Shown: piece by piece, positions 1-6,085 of the stretch
Layout of the letters: the number at the start of each line of letters is the position of its first letter
How positions within the stretch are numbered: position 1 is the stretch's first letter
Assembly (NCBI GenBank): GCA_046597185.1
Contig: JBKJLF010000032.1
Span: 1-6,942 of the forward strand
Length of the DNA: 6,942 nucleotides
Direction of reading: 5' to 3'
From: CAMBDR01 sp046597185
GTDB taxonomy: Bacteria > Pseudomonadota > Gammaproteobacteria > Burkholderiales > Burkholderiaceae_D
Translations under genes and position numbers: made by a program
Notes under the pieces: generated by a model
Seen by the model: only the letters and a program-made list of their open reading frames with translations
What the model was told of the DNA's origin: nothing
Databases searched by the model: none

Positions 1-49
1 GAGTCGCTTCGCCGACGCCTTTGCTCAACCGGAGCCACCTCACTTTTAA
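1..49 (+). other. Possible C-terminal tail of an open frame entering from the left
   Basis: Reading from base 2, fifteen sense codons end in TAA at 47-49, giving a tail that reads S-R-F-A-D-A-F-A-Q-P-E-P-P-H-F. It could be the end of a gene (for example a transposase) lying outside the window, but fifteen codons are too few to identify anything, and frame 1 also stays open here until the TGA at 103-105. No terminal inverted repeat or target duplication can be checked from this side alone. It is recorded only because it may mark the end of the neighbouring gene. Confidence 0.2.
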
Positions 50-98
50 TTCAGTATAGCCGCACTAATGGCGATGGCTGTATATACCTTGTCGGTCT

Positions 99-111
99 GA
101 GGTGAAACCTC
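99..111 (+). repeat. Short 5-bp hairpin covering a possible ribosome site
   Basis: GAGGT (99-103), a three-base loop GAA, and ACCTC (107-111) form a perfect 5-bp inverted repeat. The GAGGTG inside it is the only Shine-Dalgarno-like sequence upstream of the ATG at 119, but it ends 14 bases before that ATG, which is too far for an ordinary site. No U-tract follows, so it is not a convincing terminator. It may be a chance match. Confidence 0.25.
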
Positions 112-118
112 GTTAGCG

Positions 119-262
119 ATGTATCTGAAAAACGATCCATGGCTGCTAAAGCGGGTTGAGTATTTGAAGCGGCAAATGTTGGCGAATCGTGTGGATGGCT
201 TGGGCGAAGAAGATCTCCATGCCCTGGCGAGTTGTCCAAAGTTACTTGACCACTACAGATAA
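119..262 (+). CDS. Doubtful small ORF, 47 codons, unknown function
   Basis: An ATG at 119 opens a 47-residue frame closed by TAA at 260-262. The predicted peptide is charged and probably helical, with no membrane segment or signal peptide: it starts M-Y-L-K-N-D-P-W-L-L-K-R and ends S-C-P-K-L-L-D-H-Y-R. The arrangement of an early L-x-x-x-M stretch, a central G-L and a late S-x-x-x-L-L-D-x-Y loosely recalls the Spo0E-like aspartyl-phosphate phosphatase pattern (S-Q-E-L-D core). The core is not preserved, so this is only a resemblance. No in-frame alternative start lies between the TGA at 98-100 and the ATG. The ribosome site is poor. It may be a real small protein, a remnant of a longer gene, or chance. 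Confidence 0.3.
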   Translation: MYLKNDPWLLKRVEYLKRQMLANRVDGLGEEDLHALASCPKLLDHYR

Positions 263-294
263 TTGACGCCGTTCTTGGAAGAAAATGAGGTTTT

Positions 295-339
295 AGCCCA
301 GTTTTTGCTATACTTCGCAGCAGTTAATATTGCTGGGCT
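295..339. repeat. Nested inverted repeats in the leader
   Basis: AGCCCAG (295-301) and CTGGGCT (333-339) are exact reverse complements, 31 bases apart. Within this span CAGCA (318-322) and TGCTG (331-335) also pair, around an A+T-rich 8-base loop. The two stems share bases 333-335 and so are mutually exclusive in RNA, giving two alternative folds. No poly-U tract follows either. The arrangement could be a binding site, a leader RNA switch or chance. Confidence 0.35.
306..314 (+). promoter_or_regulatory. Possible extended -10 promoter element
   Basis: TGCTATACT at 306-314 matches the extended -10 form (TGn followed by TATACT, one mismatch to TATAAT). No good -35 box lies 16-18 bases upstream (TGAGGT at 286-291 is poor), which an extended -10 can tolerate. 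Transcription would start near 321 and give a leader of about 190 bases crossing the hairpin at 412-450 before the first gene. It overlaps the 295-339 inverted repeat, so a binding protein there could block it. Confidence 0.3.
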
Positions 340-411
340 CCCAAATCATGGTTAGCTAGCGTAGCGGACTTAAACCCGTTGCGCATGTTGGACTGCCGGA
401 TGCTCTATCAA

Positions 412-450
412 AACAAAAAAGGGCAGCTCTTTGGGGTTGGCTTTTTTGTT
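412..450 (+). terminator. Terminator-like hairpin upstream of the operon
   Basis: AACAAAAAAG (412-421) is the exact reverse complement of CTTTTTTGTT (441-450). An inner stem of C-A-G-C-T-C (424-429) against G-G-G-T-T-G (434-439) pairs with two G-T wobbles around a four-base loop, so the whole folds as an interrupted long hairpin with A-rich left and T-rich right arms. That is the layout of a two-way intrinsic terminator. It would end transcription arriving from the left and insulate the operon, or act as an attenuator if the promoter lies near 306. The inner stem is imperfect. Confidence 0.45.
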
Positions 451-457
451 CCATAAT
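430..457 (+). promoter_or_regulatory. Candidate operon promoter (-10 CATAAT)
   Basis: CATAAT at 452-457 differs from the -10 consensus at the first base. TTTGGG at 430-435 is a weak -35 match at 16-base spacing. The start would fall near 464, downstream of the terminator-like hairpin core and directly at the edge of the 465-487 inverted repeat. Position favours this as the operon's own promoter, but the -35 is poor and overlaps the hairpin. Confidence 0.3.
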
Positions 458-464
458 TTAAGCT

Positions 465-487
465 AGCACGCCAGATATCGGCGTGCT
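465..487. repeat. Perfect 8-bp inverted repeat before the first gene (operator or 5' hairpin)
   Basis: AGCACGCC (465-472) and GGCGTGCT (480-487) are exact reverse complements around a 7-base spacer that contains the palindrome GATATC (474-479). The stem is G+C rich in an A+T-rich surrounding and no T-run follows, so it is not a terminator. It lies 22 bases before the methyltransferase ATG and at the expected +1 of the CATAAT promoter, which suits an operator for a dimeric repressor or a protective 5' mRNA hairpin. A GTG at 483 inside the right arm is in frame with the first gene but would be a structurally occluded start. Confidence 0.55.
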
Positions 488-509
488 CAGACGAACAGGT
501 AGCGTGGCC

Positions 510-2891
510 ATGAATGCTGTAGAAATCGAAGCCGCCGTATCAGATTTAGCCCTTTCGCCTTTTGATGCGGCAGAGTTTGCCTTTGCCTTTTTGGCGGCAT
601 TTGGTCATAAAGAGACAACCATCAAACGCTTGCGCAGCGGGAATAATAACGCTTCAGAGATTGATGGCGGCATTCTTTTACGTAACCATATTCACATTCT
701 TGTTTGCCAGGCCGGACATGTTGGCACTAGCCTTGCTACCCTGCGTGCCAGCCTCGCCACCAGCAAGGCCAAAACCAAATTCATCCTCGCTACCGATGGG
801 CAAACCCTGGAAGCGGAAGAATTGGCCACCGGCGAAACCATCGCCTGCGCCTATCCGGACTTCCCGAATCATTTTGGTTTTTTCCTGCAATTGGCGGGTA
901 TTTCCACCATCAAGGAAATCAAGGATAACCCCATCGATGTGCGCGCCACGGGGCGGCTGAATAAGCTCTATATTGAGCTGCTTAACGAAAATCCGGATTG
1001 GGCCAGGGATGAGCGCCGCGCCGATATGAACCATTTCATGGCGCGCCTGATTTTTTGCTTTTTTGCGGAAGATACCGACATCTTCAATGGGGAGGGTTTA
1101 TTTACCCAAACCGTGGAACAGATGAGCGAGCGCGACGGTAGCAATACCCATTTGGTGCTGTCAGCAATCTTTCGCGCCATGAATATCAAAATTGCCGACC
1201 GGGCGACGGCAGAGCCGCGCCTGCCCGCTTGGGCTGATGGTTTTCCGTATGTAAATGGTGGTCTGTTTTCTGGCAGTACCGAAGTACCCCGTTTTACCCG
1301 CATCGCCCGAACCTACCTGATTCATGCCGGAAACCTGAACTGGCAACAAATTAACCCGGATATCTTCGGCAGCATGATTCAGGCCGTGGCTGACGATGCC
1401 GAACGTGGGGCATTGGGCATGCACTACACCAGCGTGCCGAATATTTTGAAGGTGTTAAACCCGCTCTTTCTTGATGATTTGCGCACGCAACTGCAAGAAG
1501 CGGGCGAGAACAAGGCCAAATTACTCAACCTGCGCAAACGGTTGGCGCATATTCGGGTATTTGACCCGGCCTGCGGCTCCGGCAATTTTCTGGTGATTGC
1601 CTACAAGCAGATGCGCGAAATTGAAGCGGAAATTAATCGGCGGCGCAACGAAACCTACCTTGGCAGCGCCATCCCACTCACCAACTTCCGGGGCATTGAG
1701 CTATGCGATTTTCCGGCAGAAATTGCACGCCTGGCCTTGATCATTGCCGAATTTCAATGCGATGTGCTGTATCGTGGGCAAAAGGACGCGCTGGCCGAGT
1801 TTTTGCCGCTCGATACGCAAAACTGGATTATTTGCGGCAATGCGCTACGCCTCGATTGGCTGAAAATCTGCCCGCCTACGGGGACAAGAGTGAAGCTGGT
1901 GGCGGATGATTTGTTTGGCACGCCGCTGGATCAAGTTGAGATGGATTTTGAAAATGAAGGCGGGGAGACGTATATCTGTGGCAATCCACCGTATAAGGGG
2001 AGTCAGACTCAAGATAAAGCGCAAAAGGCAGATTTGGCCGCTATTTTTACACCTCACAATGTTTCTCACGGGCAAATTGATTACGTTGGTGGTTGGTTTA
2101 TGAAAGCAGCAGTTTACGCCCAACAAACAAAAGCTGATGCCGCCTTTGTAAGTACAAACTCAATATGCCAAGGGCGAATTGTTCCGCTCCTGTGGCCTAA
2201 AATTTTCGAGTTGGGATCAATTATCAGATTTGCACATACGTCGTTTAAGTGGGCCAACTTGGCTAGCCATAATGCCGGGGTTACAGTTGCCATCGTTGGA
2301 CTTTCGACACAAGTCGATAAAAATCGCTATTTGTTTGATCTGAACATGGATGGTGAAACTGTGGTGCGAGCGGCAGCAAACATTACCCCATATTTGACCA
2401 TAGGCGCAAATACAATCGTCCGTAGTCAGAGCACCAGTATCACAGGTTTATCGCAAATGTCATTTGGAAATATGCCCGTTGATGGTGGCAATCTATTGCT
2501 TTCCGAAAATGAAGTGGCAGCACTAGATTTATCACAAAATGCTAAGGCGAATTTGGTTCGGCGTATTTTGGGTTCGGACACTTTCCCGGTTCCATTGCTC
2601 ACCGAGCAAAACAAAGCCGACCTCACCGTCTGCGCCGAAAACATCCTCCTGGCCCGCGAAGCGCATTTCCCTGCGACCATTGCTGATCTGTATGACCCAG
2701 CCAATATGCCAGAAAACTTGCGCGCCGCGCATGAGCGCAATGACGAAGTGTTGGAACGTATCTACATTGGACGCCGCTTCAAAAACGATACCGAGCGGCT
2801 GGAAAAACTGTTTGAACTCTATACAAAAATGACGGCGGCAAGCACCCCATCCAAGACCAAGCCAGCCAGCAAGCGTAAAGGTGCCATATGA
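510..2891 (+). CDS. MmeI-like adenine-N6 DNA methyltransferase, apparently lacking most of its target-recognition domain
   Basis: Transfers a methyl group from S-adenosylmethionine to adenine in a specific DNA site; the role here would be host-DNA modification and target recognition. Order of parts, counted from the Met at 510: MmeI-type N-terminal region (about 1-160), helical spacer (about 165-330, M-N-H-F-M-A-R-L at 173), catalytic core with SAM motif F-D-P-A-C-G-S-G-N-F (351-360) and catalytic N-P-P-Y (492-495), recognition region, and a conserved C-terminal segment ending in a Lys-rich tail. Unlike MmeI itself, no D-x(~20)-E-x-K nuclease motif is visible at the N-terminus. Length is 793 residues, whereas relatives I remember are around 900 or more. 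The shortfall maps to residues 688-691, where R-R-I-L-G-S runs straight into D-T-F-P-V-P. I preferred ATG 510 (AGGT at 497-500) to the in-frame GTGs at 483 (inside a hairpin, no ribosome site) and 504. It overlaps the next gene by ATGA. Confidence 0.9.
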   Translation: MNAVEIEAAVSDLALSPFDAAEFAFAFLAAFGHKETTIKRLRSGNNNASEIDGGILLRNHIHILVCQAGHVGTSLATLRASLATSKAKTKFILATDGQTLEAEELATGETIACAYPDFPNHFGFFLQLAGISTIKEIKDNPIDVRATGRLNKLYIELLNENPDWARDERRADMNHFMARLIFCFFAEDTDIFNGEGLFTQTVEQMSERDGSNTHLVLSAIFRAMNIKIADRATAEPRLPAWADGFPYVNGGLFSGSTEVPRFTRIARTYLIHAGNLNWQQINPDIFGSMIQAVADDAERGALGMHYTSVPNILKVLNPLFLDDLRTQLQEAGENKAKLLNLRKRLAHIRVFDPACGSGNFLVIAYKQMREIEAEINRRRNETYLGSAIPLTNFRGIELCDFPAEIARLALIIAEFQCDVLYRGQKDALAEFLPLDTQNWIICGNALRLDWLKICPPTGTRVKLVADDLFGTPLDQVEMDFENEGGETYICGNPPYKGSQTQDKAQKADLAAIFTPHNVSHGQIDYVGGWFMKAAVYAQQTKADAAFVSTNSICQGRIVPLLWPKIFELGSIIRFAHTSFKWANLASHNAGVTVAIVGLSTQVDKNRYLFDLNMDGETVVRAAANITPYLTIGANTIVRSQSTSITGLSQMSFGNMPVDGGNLLLSENEVAALDLSQNAKANLVRRILGSDTFPVPLLTEQNKADLTVCAENILLAREAHFPATIADLYDPANMPENLRAAHERNDEVLERIYIGRRFKNDTERLEKLFELYTKMTAASTPSKTKPASKRKGAI

Positions 2892-3958
2892 GCGGCCCTG
2901 CGCACGATTTGCCCGCCAGCTTGAGCCCGCAGCCCGAAGGTTATGCCGCTTGGCTGCTGGATTTAAAAGGACGCATCCACAGCGCTCAGCAGCGCGCTAC
3001 ACTGGCGGTTAATCGGGAATTGGTGTTGCTATATTGGCAAATTGGGCAGGATATTTTGGCACGCCAGACGGAACAGGGCTGGGGCACCAAGGTGATTGAG
3101 CGGTTGGCGCAGGATTTGCGCATTGCCTTCCCTGACATGAAGGGTTTTTCACCGCGCAACCTGAAATACATGCGCGCCTTTGCCCAAGCTTGGCCGGATG
3201 AGCAGTTTGTGCAAGCGGTGCTTGCACAATTGCCTTGGTATCATCAATTGGCATTGTTGGACAAACTCGATAGCGCCGCCAGTCGTCACTGGTATGCCGC
3301 CAAAGCGATCGAACACAACTGGTCGCGCAATATTTTGGTCATGCAAATTGAAACCGATTTGATGGCGCGTAGCGGCACCGCCCTGAGCAATTTTGACACC
3401 AGCCTGCCCAAACCACAATCCGATCTGGCGCAAGAGTCGTTAAAAGACCCCTATCGATTCGATTTTCTGGGGATAGGCCCCGCAGCGCAAGAGCGCGAGA
3501 TTGAACGCGCCCTGGTGCAACATGTTACTGAATTTTTGCTGGAACTGGGGGCGGGGTTTGCCTTCGTTGGACGGCAAGTATTGCTCGATGTGGGCGGGGA
3601 CGAGTTCTTTATTGATCTCTTGTTTTATCATCTGAAACTGCGTTGTTATGTGGTGATTGAACTCAAGAGCGGCAAATTCATGCCGGAACACCTGGGCCAG
3701 CTAAGTTTTTATCTCACCGCAGTCGATGCGCAAATCAAGCACCCGCAAGATGGCCCCACCATTGGGTTGCTGTTATGCAAGAGTAAAAATAAAGTCGTGG
3801 CCGAATATGCGCTACAGGGCAAAGCACAGCCAATTGGCGTGGCGGAATATCAACTGGTGGCGTCATTGCCGCCCGAGTTACAAACCAAGCTGCCGAGCAT
3901 TGAGCAGATCGAGCGCGAACTGGCTGATAATGATGCCGACACACCTATTCATGAATGA
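2888..3958 (+). CDS. DUF1016 (YhcG-type) PD-(D/E)XK nuclease
   Basis: Predicted DNA endonuclease of the DUF1016/YhcG family, 356 residues, complete. Residues about 18-190 form the helical N-terminal DUF1016 domain (N-R-E-L-V-L-L-Y-W-Q-I-G at 42-53; W-G-T-K-V-I at 65-70; F-S-P-R-N-L at 87-92). Residues about 200-345 form the nuclease domain: an acidic helix with E206, then F-L-L-E-L-G-A-G-F-A-F-V-G (216-228), catalytic D243 in F-F-I-D-L-L-F-Y-H, and the E258-L-K260 pair in V-I-E-L-K-S-G, followed by G-Q-L-S-F-Y (270-275). All expected active-site residues are present. The start is fixed by the ATGA overlap with the methyltransferase and by AAAGG at 2877-2881. Family members often sit in or beside type I restriction loci. 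Here the gene is placed between the methyltransferase and the helicase, where it could supply cleavage in trans or be an accessory insertion. No signal peptide or membrane segment. Confidence 0.93.
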   Translation: MSGPAHDLPASLSPQPEGYAAWLLDLKGRIHSAQQRATLAVNRELVLLYWQIGQDILARQTEQGWGTKVIERLAQDLRIAFPDMKGFSPRNLKYMRAFAQAWPDEQFVQAVLAQLPWYHQLALLDKLDSAASRHWYAAKAIEHNWSRNILVMQIETDLMARSGTALSNFDTSLPKPQSDLAQESLKDPYRFDFLGIGPAAQEREIERALVQHVTEFLLELGAGFAFVGRQVLLDVGGDEFFIDLLFYHLKLRCYVVIELKSGKFMPEHLGQLSFYLTAVDAQIKHPQDGPTIGLLLCKSKNKVVAEYALQGKAQPIGVAEYQLVASLPPELQTKLPSIEQIERELADNDADTPIHE

Positions 3959-3967
3959 CGAACCCTG

Positions 3968-6085
3968 ATGAACCCGAGCACACAACCTACGCAACCGGGC
4001 AACCCCACCAATGCCTACACCGTCCCTTCGGTATCCATCGCCACCGCACGCACTGGCTTGTCGAGCAAAGCCAATGAACTTGGCATGCGCACCATGCAAG
4101 AGCGCGCCTATGCCAAGCGTGGCGAGCAATATTTGTTGATCAAGTCGCCCCCGGCTTCTGGTAAATCGCGAGCGTTGATGTTTATTGCCTTGGATAAATT
4201 GCATAATCAGGGCTTGCAGCAAGCCATCATCGTGGTGCCGGAACGTTCCATCGGCAACAGTTTTGCCAATGAGGCATTGTCCCAATCCGGTTTTTATTGG
4301 GACTGGGAAGTCGCGCCGCAATGGAATTTGTGCAACGCCCCCGGTGTGGATGAGCCGCGCGTGGCCAAATCCAAGGTCGATGCAGTGCGCAAGTTTTTGG
4401 AAAGTGCCGACAAAATCCTGGTCTGCACCCATGCCACCTTTCGCTTTGCAGTGGAAGAGCTGGGCGTTGCCGCATTCGACCAGCGCCTGATTGCGGTTGA
4501 CGAATTTCATCATGTGTCGGCCAACCCGGACAACAAGCTGGGCAGCCAGTTGGGCGAATTTATCCTGCGCGAGCAAGTGCATCTGGTGGCCATGACCGGT
4601 TCCTACTTTCGCGGTGACAGTGAAGCGGTGTTAGGGCCAGCCGATGAAGCCCGGTTTGAAACGGTAACCTACACCTATTACGAACAACTGAATGGTTATA
4701 ACTGGCTCAAGTCGCTCGACATCGGCTATTTCTTTTACACCGGTTCGTATGTGGATGCGGTTGCCAAGGTGCTGGACCCGGCCTTGAAAACCATCGTCCA
4801 TATTCCGAATGTGAATTCTCGCGAAAGTTTGAAAGACAAGCAGCGCGAGGTCGATGAAATTATGAATAGCCTGGGTGATTGGCAAGGGATAGACCCGGCC
4901 ACCGGCTTTCATCTGGTGCAAAGCGCCACTGGCCGCATATTGCGGGTCGCTGACCTGGTGGACGATAGTGACCCGGCGCGCCGTTCCAAAGTGCTGGCGG
5001 CATTAAAAGACCCGGCACACAAGGAAAACCGCGATCATGTAGATGTGATCATCGCGCTCGGTATGGCCAAAGAAGGCTTTGACTGGATTTGGTGTGAACA
5101 TGCACTGACCATCGGCTACCGTAGCAGCCTGACCGAAATCGTGCAAATTATCGGGCGTGCTACCCGTGATGCCAAAGACAAGGAGCGCTCACGGTTTACC
5201 AATTTGATCGCGGAACCGGCAGCCGAACAAGGCGCTGTGGCGGAGGCGGTCAACGACATGCTTAAAGCGATTTCCGCCAGCCTGCTGATGGAACAAGTAT
5301 TGGCCCCGCGCTACGACTTCACGCCAAAAAACAACGGCCCCAAGCCCGGCTTTGATTATGGCGATGGTGGTTATCAGGCAGGCGGCCAAAATGTTGGCGT
5401 CAACCCCGATACCGGGCAAATTCATGTCGAAATTAATGGTTTGGTTGCACCGGAAAGTGCCGCTGCAACGCGCATTTGCCGGGAAGATTTGAACGAAGTG
5501 GTCACCAGTTTTTTGCAAGACAAAACTGCACTGGAACGTGGCTTGTTCGACCGGGATAACACCTTGCCGGAAGAATTGACCCAACTGCGCATGGGCAAGA
5601 TCGTGCGGGAGCGGTATCCGGAATTGAGCGAGAAGGATCAGGAAGCCATCCGGCAGCATGCGATTGCAGCCATGAATTTGACCCAACAAGCCAAGCAAGC
5701 GCTGGCACAGGGTGATGCCAGCGGTGGCGGGGGCAGCACCGCCTTGCTTGATGGAGTGCGTAAGTTTGTAAATGTGCGCGACCTCGACATTGATTTGATT
5801 GACCGGATTAATCCGTTTGAGGCGGCTTATGCGGTACTGGCCAAGGCAATGGATGAAAAATCGCTGCGGCAAGTGCAGGCAAGCATCGCAGCCAAAAAAA
5901 TCACTATTTCTGAAGAAGACGCACGGGCATTGGCCAAACGTGCCGTGCAATTCAAGCAAGAGCGTGGCCGCCTGCCAGATATTAATGCTGCCGATGCCTG
6001 GGAAAAACGGCTGGCAGAAGGGGTTGCCGCCTTTGCCCGATACAAGGCCAAGGCAGCGCAGGCACAAGGGGATGGCAAATCATGA
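3968..6085 (+). CDS. SF2 DExH-box helicase/translocase
   Basis: ATP-dependent superfamily 2 motor, 705 residues, likely moving on or remodelling DNA for the system. Visible motifs: Walker A S-P-P-A-S-G-K-S (60-67), motif Ia I-I-V-V-P-E-R (87-93), Walker B/motif II V-D-E-F-H-H (177-182), motif III T-G-S-Y-F-R (210-215), motif V G-M-A-K-E-G-F-D-W (365-373) and motif VI Q-I-I-G-R-A-T-R (393-400), so both RecA-like lobes look intact. The last 300 residues are a helical region of unknown fold with a short Gly/Ser linker (A-S-G-G-G-G-S, 584-590) and, near the end, F-K-Q-E-R-G-R-L-P (662-670), similar to helicase-associated motifs. No nuclease motif is fused to it, unlike HsdR or Res subunits. It starts 9 bases after the DUF1016 gene with no good ribosome site, so it probably depends on coupling; its stop overlaps the next ATG. 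Confidence 0.92.
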   Translation: MNPSTQPTQPGNPTNAYTVPSVSIATARTGLSSKANELGMRTMQERAYAKRGEQYLLIKSPPASGKSRALMFIALDKLHNQGLQQAIIVVPERSIGNSFANEALSQSGFYWDWEVAPQWNLCNAPGVDEPRVAKSKVDAVRKFLESADKILVCTHATFRFAVEELGVAAFDQRLIAVDEFHHVSANPDNKLGSQLGEFILREQVHLVAMTGSYFRGDSEAVLGPADEARFETVTYTYYEQLNGYNWLKSLDIGYFFYTGSYVDAVAKVLDPALKTIVHIPNVNSRESLKDKQREVDEIMNSLGDWQGIDPATGFHLVQSATGRILRVADLVDDSDPARRSKVLAALKDPAHKENRDHVDVIIALGMAKEGFDWIWCEHALTIGYRSSLTEIVQIIGRATRDAKDKERSRFTNLIAEPAAEQGAVAEAVNDMLKAISASLLMEQVLAPRYDFTPKNNGPKPGFDYGDGGYQAGGQNVGVNPDTGQIHVEINGLVAPESAAATRICREDLNEVVTSFLQDKTALERGLFDRDNTLPEELTQLRMGKIVRERYPELSEKDQEAIRQHAIAAMNLTQQAKQALAQGDASGGGGSTALLDGVRKFVNVRDLDIDLIDRINPFEAAYAVLAKAMDEKSLRQVQASIAAKKITISEEDARALAKRAVQFKQERGRLPDINAADAWEKRLAEGVAAFARYKAKAAQAQGDGKS
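6067..6072 (+). promoter_or_regulatory. Ribosome binding site of the GIY-YIG gene
   Basis: AGGGGA ends nine bases before the ATG at 6082, inside the helicase coding sequence. It is the best-placed site for this start and supports reading ATGA as a true stop/start overlap rather than a later start. Confidence 0.55.

Larger units (their letters stand above)
263..509. other. Non-coding leader between the small ORF and the methyltransferase
   Basis: I see no convincing reading frame on either strand here. The region is A+T richer than the operon and holds several structured elements listed separately: a 7-bp inverted repeat with an extended -10-like site, a terminator-like hairpin, a CATAAT box and an 8-bp perfect inverted repeat. 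The word AGCTAGC occurs twice (354-360 and 461-467), with no clear role. Regulation of the four-gene operon most probably sits here. Confidence 0.6.

Noticed and set aside
51..239. 62-codon open frame on the minus strand in the upstream region
   Set aside because: Pro/Ser/His-rich composition with no recognisable pattern; mostly antisense to the 119-262 frame and no better supported than that one.
1..500. CRISPR array, tRNA or rRNA gene in the upstream region
   Set aside because: No regularly spaced repeats, no cloverleaf with a T-loop GTTCRA-type core and no rRNA-like sequence could be found by eye.
483..509. GTG at 483 as the methyltransferase start
   Set aside because: It sits in the right arm of the 465-487 inverted repeat, has no Shine-Dalgarno-like sequence before it, and the extra residues (M-L-R-R-T-G-S-V-A) do not resemble the family's usual N-terminus, which begins M-N-A-V-E-I-E.
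2540..2600. Frameshift or stop mutation at the methyltransferase junction
   Set aside because: The frame is open and family-like on both sides in the same phase, so the event is an in-frame loss rather than a frameshift.
3878..4582. 234-codon open frame on the minus strand
   Set aside because: It runs antisense to the end of the DUF1016 gene and the helicase Walker A and B region; no domain or plausible ribosome site.
5189..6067. 292-codon open frame on the minus strand
   Set aside because: It lies entirely inside the helicase gene, whose frame carries recognised motifs; the antisense product has no recognisable domain and looks like a codon-bias shadow.
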